Part shown: positions 54,662-63,704 of the stretch, piece after piece
How positions within the stretch are numbered: position 1 is the first letter of the stretch
How the letters are laid out: the number at the start of each line of letters is the position of its first letter
Assembly: GCF_023015885.1 (NCBI RefSeq)
Contig: NZ_JALKBE010000005.1
Span: 1-64,000 of the forward strand
Direction: 5' to 3'
Source of the DNA: Aliiroseovarius sp. S1123
GTDB lineage: Bacteria > Pseudomonadota > Alphaproteobacteria > Rhodobacterales > Rhodobacteraceae
Length of the DNA: 64,000 nucleotides
Notes under the pieces: generated by a model
What the model was told of the DNA's origin: nothing
The model's database searches: none
The model's input: the letters and a program-made list of their open reading frames with translations, nothing else
Translations under genes and position numbers: made by a program

Positions 54662-55608
54662 GCAGCAACACCATGACCTCTGCCACTGAACCTTCGCGTT
54701 TTGCGAAGATCTGGAACTCGAATATCGGGTATAGTTTCCGCAAGAACCCAGTTGCGATTGTCAGTATGGCGATTTTCCTGATTATCGCGATGTCCGCGTT
54801 GCTGTCGCCTCTGCTTGCTCCTTATGATCCCTATGATCCGGCGTCGATCGACATCATGAACTCGGAATATCCGCCGTTCTGGGTTTCGGGATCGCTGCCC
54901 GAGTTCTCGTTGGGGACGGATGATCAGGGCCGCGACTTGTGGTCGACGATCCTGTACGGCACGCGCTTGTCGCTGCTGATCGGTATCTGCGCCGTAGCGC
55001 TGCAGGCCTTCCTTGGCATCTCGATCGGCCTGATCGCGGGCTATGTGGGCGGCCGTCTGGACAGCCTTCTGATGCGTCTTGCCGACATCCAGCTAAGCTT
55101 CTCGACCCTGATGGTCGCGATCATCTTCCTTGCGGTGACGCAGGCGATGTTCGGGTCCGAGACCTTTAACCAATACGCCGTCTTCTTCCTGATCGCCGTG
55201 ATTGGCGTGGCCGAGTGGCCGCAATATGCGCGGACTGTGCGGGCGACCGTGCTGGCCGAGAAGAAGAAAGAATACGTGGACAGCGCCCGCGTGCTGGGCT
55301 TTGGTCCGGGCCGCATCATGGTGCGGCATATCCTGCCGAACTCGCTCTCTCCGATCTTTGTCATCTCGACCGTGCAGGTGGCAAACGCCATCATTTCCGA
55401 GGCATCTCTCAGCTTCCTTGGTTTGGGTATGCCGCCCAGCCAGCCGTCGCTTGGGTCGCTGATTTCGTCGGGCTTCGACTATATCTTCTCGGGCAGCTGG
55501 TGGATCACCGTCATTCCGGGCGTGGTGCTGGTCGTGCTGGTCCTTGTCATCAACCTGCTGGGCGACTGGATGCGAGATGTCCTGAACCCGAAACTCTATA
55601 AGGGGTGA
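54658..55608 (+). CDS. ABC transporter permease, DppC type
   Basis: A 316-residue permease with an N-terminal anchor, the GTDDQGRDLWSTILYGTR motif (about residues 86-103) and coupling loop KKEYVDSARVLGFGPGRIMVRHILPNSL. It is coupled to the upstream permease and lies 4 bp from the downstream ATPase. Confidence 0.92.
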   Translation: MSSNTMTSATEPSRFAKIWNSNIGYSFRKNPVAIVSMAIFLIIAMSALLSPLLAPYDPYDPASIDIMNSEYPPFWVSGSLPEFSLGTDDQGRDLWSTILYGTRLSLLIGICAVALQAFLGISIGLIAGYVGGRLDSLLMRLADIQLSFSTLMVAIIFLAVTQAMFGSETFNQYAVFFLIAVIGVAEWPQYARTVRATVLAEKKKEYVDSARVLGFGPGRIMVRHILPNSLSPIFVISTVQVANAIISEASLSFLGLGMPPSQPSLGSLISSGFDYIFSGSWWITVIPGVVLVVLVLVINLLGDWMRDVLNPKLYKG

Positions 55609-55612
55609 CGCG

Positions 55613-56608
55613 ATGAGCCTTCTTTCCGTCCGTGACCTGACCGTGAAATTCGCAATGCGCGAACAGACGGTCACCGCTTTGAACGGCATTTCCTTTGATC
55701 TGGCGAAGGGCGAACGCCTTGGGATCGTTGGGGAAAGCGGGGCGGGCAAGTCGATTACCGGCTTTGCCCTGATGAACCTGCTGAGCCGTCCCGGCTTTAT
55801 CGACCATGGCCAGATCATGTTCGAGGGCGAAGACGTCGTCACCATGAATGATCGGCAGCTGCGTGGCATGCGCGGCAACCGCATGGCGATGATCTTTCAG
55901 GATCCCATGGTGACGCTGAATCCGGTTCTGACCATCGGCCAGCAGATGATCGAGACCCTGATGGCGCACCGCAAGCTGTCACGCGAAGAGGCGCGCCAGA
56001 TTGCGATTGTGAAGCTGCGCGAGGTCTATATCCCCTCGCCCGAAGAACGGTTAGAGCAGTATCCGCACGAACTGTCCGGCGGGATGCGCCAACGGATTAT
56101 CATCGCCATTGCCCTACTTTTGGACCCGCAGCTGATCATCGCAGACGAACCCACCACCGCGCTGGACGTGACCATTCAGGCAGACATCATGGAGCTGCTG
56201 CTGGAACTGTGCCAGTCCAATCAGGTGGGCCTGATCCTGATCACCCACGACCTTGGCGTTGTCAGCCAGATGACCGAGCGCACGCTGGTTATGTATGCGG
56301 GCCGCATCATCGAAGCCGGCCGCACGCGCGAGATCATCAACGATCCGCAGCACCCCTATACGCAAGGCCTGATCAACGCCCTGCCACAACAAACACTGCC
56401 GGGCCAACGGCTCAAGCAGATCCCGGGAAATATGCCATCACTCACAAACATCCCCCCCGGGTGCCCATTTAATCCGCGGTGCGAATATGCAACCGACCTG
56501 TGCCGCTCGCGCATCCCCGAAATCTCGCATTACGGCGAGGTCGAGGTCGCCTGCCACGAGGTTCAGCGCCTGCAATCCAACGACGCCCGGCGAGAGGTCA
56601 AAGCATGA
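55613..56608 (+). CDS. ABC transporter ATPase, DppD type
   Basis: A 331-residue ATPase: Walker [10 protein letters not shown] (about residue 42), signature LSGGMRQR, Walker [13 protein letters not shown], and a C-terminal oligopeptide/dipeptide domain with a Cys cluster ([15 protein letters not shown]) of the kind that can hold an iron-sulfur centre in DppD proteins. It overlaps the next ATPase gene by 4 bp. Confidence 0.93.
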   Translation: MSLLSVRDLTVKFAMREQTVTALNGISFDLAKGERLGIVGESGAGKSITGFALMNLLSRPGFIDHGQIMFEGEDVVTMNDRQLRGMRGNRMAMIFQDPMVTLNPVLTIGQQMIETLMAHRKLSREEARQIAIVKLREVYIPSPEERLEQYPHELSGGMRQRIIIAIALLLDPQLIIADEPTTALDVTIQADIMELLLELCQSNQVGLILITHDLGVVSQMTERTLVMYAGRIIEAGRTREIINDPQHPYTQGLINALPQQTLPGQRLKQIPGNMPSLTNIPPGCPFNPRCEYATDLCRSRIPEISHYGEVEVACHEVQRLQSNDARREVKA

Positions 56609-57651
56609 AGGACATGGCAACCCAGCCCGCCCTGTTAGAAATCAAGGGGCTTGAGAAGCGGTTCGATCTGGATCAGGGCTTTCTTGAGACGGTAAAGTTC
56701 AAAGGCGGCCGGATCACGCGGGAAGCGCGATCAGTCCATGCGGTGAACAACGTGTCACTGGACGTAGGCCGTGGCGAGGCGCTGTGCGTCGTGGGCGAAA
56801 GTGGCTGTGGTAAGTCCACTGTGGCCCGTTTGGTGGCAGGGCTTCTGACCCCCAGCGCCGGCGAGATCCACTACGAGGGACAGCGCATTGATGATCTGTC
56901 ACGCCATGACATGTTGCCCCTGCGCAAGAAGATCCAGATGATCTTTCAGAACCCCTATGCATCCCTGAACCCGCGCATGACGATCCTGCAAGCGCTGGAA
57001 GAGCCGGTGCGTCACCACAACCCGAAGTATTCGGCTGCAGAAGTGCGCGACAAGGTGACCGAGGTCATGATGTCCGTGGGTGTCGATCCCACCTGGATTA
57101 AACGCTATCCGCACGAGTTCTCTGGCGGGCAACGTCAGCGGATCGCCATCGCGCGCGCCTTGACCGTCGATCCCGAGTTCATCATCGCGGATGAGCCAAT
57201 CAGCGCACTGGACGTCTCTATTCAGGCGCAGGTTCTGAACCTGATGCTGGAAGCCAAGGAAAGCCGCGGTCTGACCTATCTGTTCATCACCCACGATCTA
57301 AGCGTGGTTGAACATTTCGGCACGCGGGTTGCGGTTCTGTATCTGGGGACCGTCTGCGAAGTTGCCGAAACGGCAACTCTGTTTTCGAATCCAAAACACC
57401 CGTATACTCGGGCTTTGCTGTCCGCAGTACCGCAGCTGAAGGATGACCGGCCGAACCATATCCGCCTGAAAGGCGAGATCCCGACGCCGATCAATTTGCC
57501 GCAAGGGTGCCCCTTCGAAAGCCGCTGCGCTTTTGCGAATGGCAGATGCAAAAGTGAAAAGCCGCGCGCCATTCACCAGCCAGACGGCAGCATGGTTGCC
57601 TGTCACGCCCTTGAAGAAGGTCGGTTGGATGCGGATGCGCCTGGCCTTTAA
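56605..57651 (+). CDS. ABC transporter ATPase, DppF type
   Basis: A 348-residue ATPase: Walker A GESGCGKST (about residue 60), signature FSGGQRQR, Walker B FIIADEPISALD, and a C-terminal Cys-containing tail GCPFESRCAFANGRC. It pairs with the preceding ATPase. The start at 56605 overlaps the upstream stop (ATGA). Confidence 0.93.
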   Translation: MKDMATQPALLEIKGLEKRFDLDQGFLETVKFKGGRITREARSVHAVNNVSLDVGRGEALCVVGESGCGKSTVARLVAGLLTPSAGEIHYEGQRIDDLSRHDMLPLRKKIQMIFQNPYASLNPRMTILQALEEPVRHHNPKYSAAEVRDKVTEVMMSVGVDPTWIKRYPHEFSGGQRQRIAIARALTVDPEFIIADEPISALDVSIQAQVLNLMLEAKESRGLTYLFITHDLSVVEHFGTRVAVLYLGTVCEVAETATLFSNPKHPYTRALLSAVPQLKDDRPNHIRLKGEIPTPINLPQGCPFESRCAFANGRCKSEKPRAIHQPDGSMVACHALEEGRLDADAPGL

Positions 57652-57665
57652 GGCGGATTGGTCCC

Positions 57666-58628
57666 TTGGACATTCTTTGGTTGAAAGACTTTGAGGCTCT
57701 GGTCGCGTGCAGAAATTTCTCGCGCGCGGCGGAAGAGCGGAATGTTAGTCAGCCGGCATTTTCGCGCCGGATCCGTGCGCTTGAAAATGACATCGGCGTC
57801 CGGCTGATCAACCGCGAGACGCTGCCCCTGACATTGACGCCTGCGGGCGATGTGTTCCTGTCGCAGGCGCGGCTGATGCTGCGGACCTATGAGGAAACGA
57901 TCGAGCGCTGCCAAACCATTGATGCGGCGAAGGAAAACGTGATCCGTTTTGCCGCGTCCCAGTCGCTTTACATGACGCATTACAAGCATCTGATCGCGCC
58001 CTTGGTGACCAAAGGCGGGATGGAGACGGATCTGAACTCGACCTCGTGGGCGGCGGATCAATTTGTCAGCGCATTGCAGCAGCGCTATTGTGATGCGTTC
58101 CTGACCTATTGGCACCCGTCGATGGATTACCTTGGCCCGCTTGAGGTGGCGAATTTCGAGCATATGACGCTGGCCCATGACCTTTTCGTCCCGGTATCTC
58201 GCTGTAAGCCGGGTGGGGATGCGGAGTTCTCATTCAGTGAAACCGCAAAAGAAGCTGTGCCGCTTCTGTCTTATGGTGCTGTGTCGGCCCTGCGGTCGGT
58301 GCAAGAATTCGTGGTCGAACAGATCGTCAGCCCGCGCAAAGTCTTTGTGGTGAACCAGAATGCGCTGGCCAACAGTGTGAAAGCGATGATTCTTGAAGGG
58401 TTCGGCATGGGGTGGCTTCCGCTCAGCCTGTGCCAATCCGAGATTGACAAGGGGTTCCTGACCATCGTGGACAATCGTCTGGTCACAGAGCTTGAGATCC
58501 GCATCTATCGTGATCCAAAGAACAGCAAAGATACGCTGAGCGATCTGTGGGACCAGCTCTCGGATCTTGGACCTGATGCATTGCCTTCTGCTTTGTCGGA
58601 TGCGCAACAGGGCGTTCGGCCCGGTTAA
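57666..58628 (+). CDS. LysR-type transcriptional regulator downstream of the ABC operon
   Basis: A 320-residue LysR-family protein. It begins with a TTG codon (LDILWLKDFEALVACRNFSRAAEERNVSQPAFSRRI region), preceded by AAGGCGG. The effector domain follows. It is in the same direction as, and only 14 bp after, the ABC operon, so it is probably co-transcribed with it and may give feedback control. Confidence 0.88.
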   Translation: MDILWLKDFEALVACRNFSRAAEERNVSQPAFSRRIRALENDIGVRLINRETLPLTLTPAGDVFLSQARLMLRTYEETIERCQTIDAAKENVIRFAASQSLYMTHYKHLIAPLVTKGGMETDLNSTSWAADQFVSALQQRYCDAFLTYWHPSMDYLGPLEVANFEHMTLAHDLFVPVSRCKPGGDAEFSFSETAKEAVPLLSYGAVSALRSVQEFVVEQIVSPRKVFVVNQNALANSVKAMILEGFGMGWLPLSLCQSEIDKGFLTIVDNRLVTELEIRIYRDPKNSKDTLSDLWDQLSDLGPDALPSALSDAQQGVRPG

Positions 58629-58715
58629 GCCTTCTTCAACCCCTCTGCTTAGAAAGCTCGACATCCATCACGAAAGGCGCAGTCCGCCTGCGTGTGAATT
58701 TGTCAGGAGCTTGCA

Positions 58716-58982
58716 ATGTCCAATCCTTTTGAAAACCGTTCGCCGTCCCTGCGTGGACCGGCCACCGATCTGGTCCCCGTCGTGCCGTCCGATCTTAGCG
58801 ATCTGCCCGACGTGGCCGTGTCATTGTATGTGGAAACCGGTGGCGCCGTTTCGTTTGTCAGCGTGGCCGGGGGTATTCGCACCGTTACTGTTGCTAACAA
58901 CTCGATTCTTCCGGTGGGTGTGTTGAAAGTCATGTCGTTGGGGACCACTGCGACCGGCATTCATGCCTTTGTGCTGACCTGA
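58716..58982 (+). CDS. ghsA: Spike base protein, GhsA-like (gene-transfer-agent/phage head spike)
   Basis: An 88-residue protein with the pattern of the Rcc01079-type spike base family, as I recall it: DLPDVAVSLYVETGG, strands with TVTVANNSILPVGV and the end KVMSLGTTATGIHAF. In Rhodobacter capsulatus this protein anchors the head-spike fibre of the gene transfer agent and is encoded away from the main GTA cluster. An AGGAGC ribosome site precedes the ATG. The stop overlaps the next start by 1 bp. Family identity needs a database check. Confidence 0.72.
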   Translation: MSNPFENRSPSLRGPATDLVPVVPSDLSDLPDVAVSLYVETGGAVSFVSVAGGIRTVTVANNSILPVGVLKVMSLGTTATGIHAFVLT

Positions 58983-59797
58983 TGTTGGGGTTAGGTTTTG
59001 AACTTCCGGCGTTGGCCCTGCGAAGCGCAAGGCCTTCGGCGGCACCCGCGCCGTTCTCACCCCTGCAACTTGCACCGTCTGCGATGTTTGATCCGGGGAA
59101 CACGGCGCTGCTTTATCAAGACGATGCAGGGACGACTTCTGTGACGGCGGATAACCAGCCGGTAGGCCTTTGGCAGGATGAATCGCCGAACGGGCTGGAT
59201 CTGAGCCAGACAACCAGCGTTGAGCGTCCAAGTTATCGCACGGATGGCACCTTCCATTGGATCGAGATGGATGGGGTGGATGACAGGATGATCTCGGCAC
59301 CGGTGCTGCGGCTGGGAAATCCTACGACGATGGTTATCGGCTATCAGATGCTGTCGACCGCGGGGCTTGGTCGCGTCAACATTGCTGAGATCAGTAAGAA
59401 CTCGATCAATGCAATGTCGTTTGGTTCGCGTCCCTCCAATGATCGTTTGCAGTATATGAGCCGTCTGGATGACCAGGGCGTCGGCAATTCGCATGTGTAC
59501 GCTCAGTTCCCCTACGGTGGGTATCAAAAGCGTGTCGCCACACTTCAGGCGACGTCTGGTCAGGTGGTCATTCGGATGGATGGGAATGTTGTTTTGAACA
59601 CAACCCAGAATCTGGCCAACGAGTTCATTGACGCGCAGCCTTTGCGGGTCGGTTGGGGGGTCAGCGGGTCCAGCATGCGTGGCGCGTTCCGCCTGTTTGG
59701 ATTGCAGGTCTGGAATGATCCGGCAACCCAGCCTGATGCTGCGCAGATTGATCAACTGGAAAGCTGGATGGCCAACAAGATTGGCGTGACGCTGTGA
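58982..59797 (+). CDS. ghsB: Spike fibre protein, GhsB-like, with concanavalin-type domain
   Basis: A 271-residue protein. The N-terminal 35 residues are linker-like; then MFDPGNTALLYQDDAGTTSV with PVGLWQDESPNG and FHWIEMDGVDDRM, a pattern frequent in phage spike and tail proteins. The C-terminal half reads as a lectin/LamG-like jelly roll (VVIRMDGNVVLN; FRLFGLQVWND; IDQLESWMANKIGVTL). It is translationally coupled to the spike-base gene, and in R. capsulatus the equivalent protein binds the recipient cell capsule. The ligand here is unknown. Confidence 0.7.
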   Translation: MLGLGFELPALALRSARPSAAPAPFSPLQLAPSAMFDPGNTALLYQDDAGTTSVTADNQPVGLWQDESPNGLDLSQTTSVERPSYRTDGTFHWIEMDGVDDRMISAPVLRLGNPTTMVIGYQMLSTAGLGRVNIAEISKNSINAMSFGSRPSNDRLQYMSRLDDQGVGNSHVYAQFPYGGYQKRVATLQATSGQVVIRMDGNVVLNTTQNLANEFIDAQPLRVGWGVSGSSMRGAFRLFGLQVWNDPATQPDAAQIDQLESWMANKIGVTL

Positions 59798-59831
59798 CCT
59801 TTTGCGTGGCTGACCGGATTATAGAGTGCTC

Positions 59832-59865
59832 AAAACCCGCCCAATAGAGGCGGGTTTTGTTTTTT
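59832..59865. terminator. Bidirectional rho-independent terminator
   Basis: AAAACCCGCC and GGCGGGTTTT form a perfect 10-bp stem with a 7-nt loop, then TGTTTTTT. It lies between the convergent spike-fibre and epimerase genes. Confidence 0.9.
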
Positions 59866-59875
59866 ATGTAGAGGG

Positions 59876-60895
59876 TTAGACTTTGTAGTAGTCCCGGTAC
59901 CACGCGACGAAGCTGTTCACCCCGTCGCGGAAATCGGTGGCCGGGCGATAGCCGGTTAGGCGCTGCAGCAGGGTTGCATCCGCCCATGTGGCGGGCACGT
60001 CGCCCTTCTGCATCTCCATGTAGTTGCGCACGGCTTTTTTGCCCAAGGCGTCTTCAATCGCTTCCACGAAATCCAACAGACGCACCTTGTCCGAGTTGCC
60101 GACATTCACCACACGATAGGGCGCGGCGGGGGACAGGCTGTCGCCCTCTTCGATGTCCTCTTTGCTGTCGGGCCGCACCGGAGGGCTGTCGATCAGAAGG
60201 CGGATACCACGCACCAGATCCTCGACATAGGTGAAATCACGGAACATGTCGCCGTTGTTGTAAATGTCGATGGGTGTGCCCTCGATGATCCCCTTGGTGA
60301 ACTTGAACAGCGCCATATCAGGCCGTCCCCACGGGCCATAGACAGTGAAGAAGCGGAACATGGTCGAGGGGATGTTCCACAGATGCGCATAGCTGTGCGC
60401 CATGCTTTCATTCGCTTTCTTGGTCGCGGCATAAATGGTCAGCTGATTGTCAGCCTTTTCCATCTCGGTGAACGGCATCTCGTCATTCGCGCCATAGACC
60501 GAACTGGTCGAGGCCATCAACAGATGGTCAACTTCGTGACGGCGGGCGGCTTCCATCACGTTGAAGGTGCCGACGACATTCGAGTCGATATAGGCACGGG
60601 GGTTCTCGAGGCTGTAACGCACCCCGGCCTGCGCGGCCAAATGGACGATCACGTCTGGTTCGAACTCGTCCGCCATATTGTCGAACAGCTCCAGATCTTC
60701 CAGCATGCCTTCGGTGGCCGAGAAGCTTTCGTTTTGCAAAAGCATCTGATGGCGGCGCTGCTTTAGGGTGACGTCATAGTAATCCGTCATCCCGTCAAAG
60801 CCATGCACGCGAAAGCCTTCTTCCAGCAGCAGTTTTGACAGGTGATAGCCGATAAATCCGGCCGAGCCCGTCACAAGAACCTTACGTTTACCCAT
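59876..60895 (-). CDS. Nucleotide-sugar epimerase, UDP-glucuronate 4-epimerase-like
   Basis: A 339-residue extended SDR. NAD motif VTGSAGFIGYHL (about residues 8-19), then YDVTLKQRRH, the serine region STSSVYGAN and the catalytic YAATK, with FRFFTVYGPWGRPDMALFKF typical of the UDP-glucuronate 4-epimerase/LpsL group. The product, UDP-galacturonate, would feed surface polysaccharide. It is divergent from ilvD. Confident of fold and group; the exact sugar is inferred. Confidence 0.88.
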   Translation of the reverse strand: MGKRKVLVTGSAGFIGYHLSKLLLEEGFRVHGFDGMTDYYDVTLKQRRHQMLLQNESFSATEGMLEDLELFDNMADEFEPDVIVHLAAQAGVRYSLENPRAYIDSNVVGTFNVMEAARRHEVDHLLMASTSSVYGANDEMPFTEMEKADNQLTIYAATKKANESMAHSYAHLWNIPSTMFRFFTVYGPWGRPDMALFKFTKGIIEGTPIDIYNNGDMFRDFTYVEDLVRGIRLLIDSPPVRPDSKEDIEEGDSLSPAAPYRVVNVGNSDKVRLLDFVEAIEDALGKKAVRNYMEMQKGDVPATWADATLLQRLTGYRPATDFRDGVNSFVAWYRDYYKV

Positions 60896-61082
60896 TGAAA
60901 ATGACCTTTTCTGAAATCGTCTGTTTCAACCCTAAACGCCGGGTACCCCAGCGCCAAGCGCCTTGGCAAGACGCCGCGTTCACCGTGCAAACCCTGAGGG
61001 GATGTCAATCGGGTCTGGTTTCAAGGCGCGCGAGGTGATAATCGCAGCCAGACAGGAACATCAAGATAAGGGTGGGAACCAC
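60896..61082. promoter_or_regulatory. Divergent gap between the epimerase and ilvD
   Basis: The 187-bp region holds the ilvD promoter and leader. I see no attenuator, leader peptide or clear riboswitch. Reading frame continues upstream of ilvD to 60963, but it lacks family similarity. Confidence 0.4.
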
Positions 61083-62918
61083 ATGCCTGCTTACAGATCC
61101 AGAACCTCGACCCATGGCCGCAACATGGCCGGTGCCCGCGGCCTTTGGCGTGCGACCGGGATGACAGACAGCGATTTCGGTAAGCCGATCATCGCCATCG
61201 TGAACAGCTTCACACAATTTGTGCCGGGTCACGTCCACCTGAAGGATCTGGGCCAGATGGTCGCCCGCGAGGTCGAGGCCGCAGGCGGTGTCGCCAAGGA
61301 GTTCAACACCATCGCCGTCGATGACGGGATCGCGATGGGCCATGACGGGATGCTCTATTCGCTGCCGTCGCGTGAAGTGATCGCAGATTCGGTCGAATAC
61401 ATGGTCAACGCGCACTGCGCCGACGCCATGGTCTGCATTTCGAACTGCGACAAGATCACCCCCGGTATGCTGATGGCCGCCATGCGTCTGAACATCCCGG
61501 TGATCTTCGTATCCGGTGGTCCGATGGAAGCGGGTAAGATCGACATTGCCGATCTGGACATGACCAAGATTGACCTTGTCGATGCGATGGTCGCCGCTGC
61601 CGACGACAGATTCACCGACGAACAGGTCCAGCATATCGAAGAAAACGCCTGCCCGACCTGTGGGTCGTGCTCGGGCATGTTCACCGCGAACTCGATGAAC
61701 TGTCTGGCCGAGGCGCTGGGCTTGGCGCTGCCGGGCAACGGCTCGACGCTGGCAACCCATGCCGACCGCAAGGGCCTGTTCCTGGAAGCTGGCCGCAAGA
61801 TCGTCGAGATCACCAAGCGTCACTATCAGGACGAAGAAAAAGGTCTGCTGCCGCGCGAGATTGCGACCTTTGAAGCGTTCGAGAACGCCATGTCGTTGGA
61901 CATCGCCATGGGCGGATCCACCAACACGGTTCTGCACCTTCTGGCCATCGCCAACGAAGGCGAAGTTGATTTCAACATGACCCATATGGATCAACTCAGC
62001 CGCAAGGTGCCGTGCCTGTGTAAGGTCGCGCCGAACATCCACAACGTGCACATGGAAGACGTGCACCGCGCGGGTGGCATCTTCTCGATCCTTGGTGAAT
62101 TGTCGCGCGCGGGTCTTCTGCACAACGATTGCTCGACGGTGCATTCCAGCACCATGGGCGAGGCGATTGCCAAATGGGACATCAAGGTTGCCAACAACCC
62201 CGAAGCGGAAAGCCTGTTCAAGGCGGCCCCGGGCGGCGTGCGCACGACGCAGGCGTTCTCGACTGAAAACCGATACAAGGAACTGGACACCGACCGTGAA
62301 GGCGGTGTGATCCGGTCTAAGGAACACGCGTTCAGCCAAGATGGCGGTCTGGCGGTTCTGTTCGGCAACATCGCTGAAGATGGCTGCATCGTGAAAACCG
62401 CAGGTGTGGATGCGTCGAACCTGACCTTCACTGGCACCGCGCATGTCTGCGAAAGCCAGGACGCTGCCGTGAACAACATCCTGACCGGCAAGGTTAAGGA
62501 AGGCGACGTTGTGGTCATCCGCTATGAAGGTCCGCGCGGTGGGCCGGGCATGCAAGAGATGCTCTATCCGACCAGCTATCTGAAATCGAAGGGTCTGGGT
62601 AAATCCTGTGCGCTTCTGACGGACGGTCGCTTCTCGGGCGGGACCTCGGGTCTGTCGATTGGCCACGCTTCGCCGGAAGCGGCTGAAGGCGGTGCCATTG
62701 GCCTTGTGCAGGACGGCGACAAGATCGAGATCGACATCCCGAACCGCTCCATCAACCTTGCCATCTCGGATGAGGAAATGGCCGCACGCCGCAAAGCGCA
62801 GGATGAAAAAGGCTGGCAGCCTGCCGAGCCGCGCAAGCGTAAAGTGTCGAAGGCACTGAAGGCCTATGCGATGCTGGCCTCGTCGGCCGCAAAAGGCGCG
62901 GTGCGCGTCATCGACTAA
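61083..62918 (+). CDS. ilvD: Dihydroxy-acid dehydratase
   Basis: A 611-residue enzyme of branched-chain amino acid synthesis that dehydrates dihydroxyisovalerate and dihydroxymethylvalerate to the 2-oxo acids. Iron-sulfur cysteines appear in [11 protein letters not shown] and [16 protein letters not shown]. The C-terminal half has [12 protein letters not shown] and [18 protein letters not shown]. The start at 61083 gives the family N-terminus ([20 protein letters not shown]). Isolated from other ilv genes. A strong terminator follows. Confidence 0.96.
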   Translation: MPAYRSRTSTHGRNMAGARGLWRATGMTDSDFGKPIIAIVNSFTQFVPGHVHLKDLGQMVAREVEAAGGVAKEFNTIAVDDGIAMGHDGMLYSLPSREVIADSVEYMVNAHCADAMVCISNCDKITPGMLMAAMRLNIPVIFVSGGPMEAGKIDIADLDMTKIDLVDAMVAAADDRFTDEQVQHIEENACPTCGSCSGMFTANSMNCLAEALGLALPGNGSTLATHADRKGLFLEAGRKIVEITKRHYQDEEKGLLPREIATFEAFENAMSLDIAMGGSTNTVLHLLAIANEGEVDFNMTHMDQLSRKVPCLCKVAPNIHNVHMEDVHRAGGIFSILGELSRAGLLHNDCSTVHSSTMGEAIAKWDIKVANNPEAESLFKAAPGGVRTTQAFSTENRYKELDTDREGGVIRSKEHAFSQDGGLAVLFGNIAEDGCIVKTAGVDASNLTFTGTAHVCESQDAAVNNILTGKVKEGDVVVIRYEGPRGGPGMQEMLYPTSYLKSKGLGKSCALLTDGRFSGGTSGLSIGHASPEAAEGGAIGLVQDGDKIEIDIPNRSINLAISDEEMAARRKAQDEKGWQPAEPRKRKVSKALKAYAMLASSAAKGAVRVID

Positions 62919-62922
62919 ACAC

Positions 62923-62964
62923 AAACGGGCGCGTAGGTAGGAATACCCACGCGCCCGTTTTCCC
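62923..62964 (+). terminator. Rho-independent terminator of ilvD
   Basis: AAACGGGCGCGT and ACGCGCCCGTTT form a perfect 12-bp stem, extended inward by GGT/ACC across one mismatch, ending in TTTTCC. Confidence 0.85.
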
Positions 62965-63020
62965 TTTCCCGACCGCCCCCTCTGCCCCTAGGCTAAGGAT
63001 GCGAACGGAAAGGATCACCC

Positions 63021-63704
63021 ATGTCCATCAAAGCGATAGCCTTCGACGCCTATGGCACCCTACTAGATGTCTATTCGGTCGGTGCATTGGCGGAAGAGTT
63101 CTTCCCCGGCAAGGGCGCGGAGATCGCCGTCACATGGCGTGACAAGCAAATTGAATACACGCGCCTGCGCACGCTGTGCGACCGTTACGCAGACTTCTGG
63201 CAGGTGACGGGGGATGGGCTTGATTATGCCTGCGAGCTGCATGGGGTGACGCCAACCTCCGCACAGCGCGCAGCCCTGATGGGCGCCTATGAAAAGCTGA
63301 CCGCATTTGACGAGAACCACGCCCAACTGACCCGCCTGAAAGCCGCTGGGGTGCCGATGGCGATCCTGTCCAACGGGACGCGTGCGATGATCGACAGCGC
63401 GCTTAGAGCTGCTGGGTTGGACGGGCTGCTGGACCATGTTTTGTCCGTCGACAGTGTCGGCAAGTTCAAAACCGCGCCCGAGGCATATCAGATGGGCCCG
63501 GATGCGTTCGGCTGTGACACATCAGACATCCTGTTTGTCTCGTCCAATTGCTGGGATATCTGCGGGGCCACGTGGTTTGGCTATCACACGATCTGGCTGA
63601 ACCGCTATGGCCTGCCGATGGAGCGGCTCGGCGTCGAGCCAATGGCGCGCGGGACAAGCCTGAAGGACGTGGCGGATTACGCGTTGGCGTCGTTTTCCGG
63701 GTGA
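63021..63704 (+). CDS. HAD hydrolase, L-2-haloacid dehalogenase type II-like
   Basis: A 227-residue HAD protein with the L-2-haloacid dehalogenase set: nucleophile Asp9 in AFDAYGTL, TWRDKQIEYTRLRTL (catalytic Arg), LSNGT, K in KFKTAPEAYQ, and FVSSNCWDICGA (Ser/Asn/Asp). It would hydrolyse short 2-haloacids to 2-hydroxyacids. Many marine bacteria carry such genes. The usual KP is KT here. Its last 28 bp overlap the 3' end of the gene on the other strand. Confidence 0.85.
   Translation: MSIKAIAFDAYGTLLDVYSVGALAEEFFPGKGAEIAVTWRDKQIEYTRLRTLCDRYADFWQVTGDGLDYACELHGVTPTSAQRAALMGAYEKLTAFDENHAQLTRLKAAGVPMAILSNGTRAMIDSALRAAGLDGLLDHVLSVDSVGKFKTAPEAYQMGPDAFGCDTSDILFVSSNCWDICGATWFGYHTIWLNRYGLPMERLGVEPMARGTSLKDVADYALASFSG

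Noticed and set aside
61005-62924. About 640-codon open frame antisense to ilvD
   Set aside because: A shadow of ilvD created by codon bias; no family features or ribosome site.
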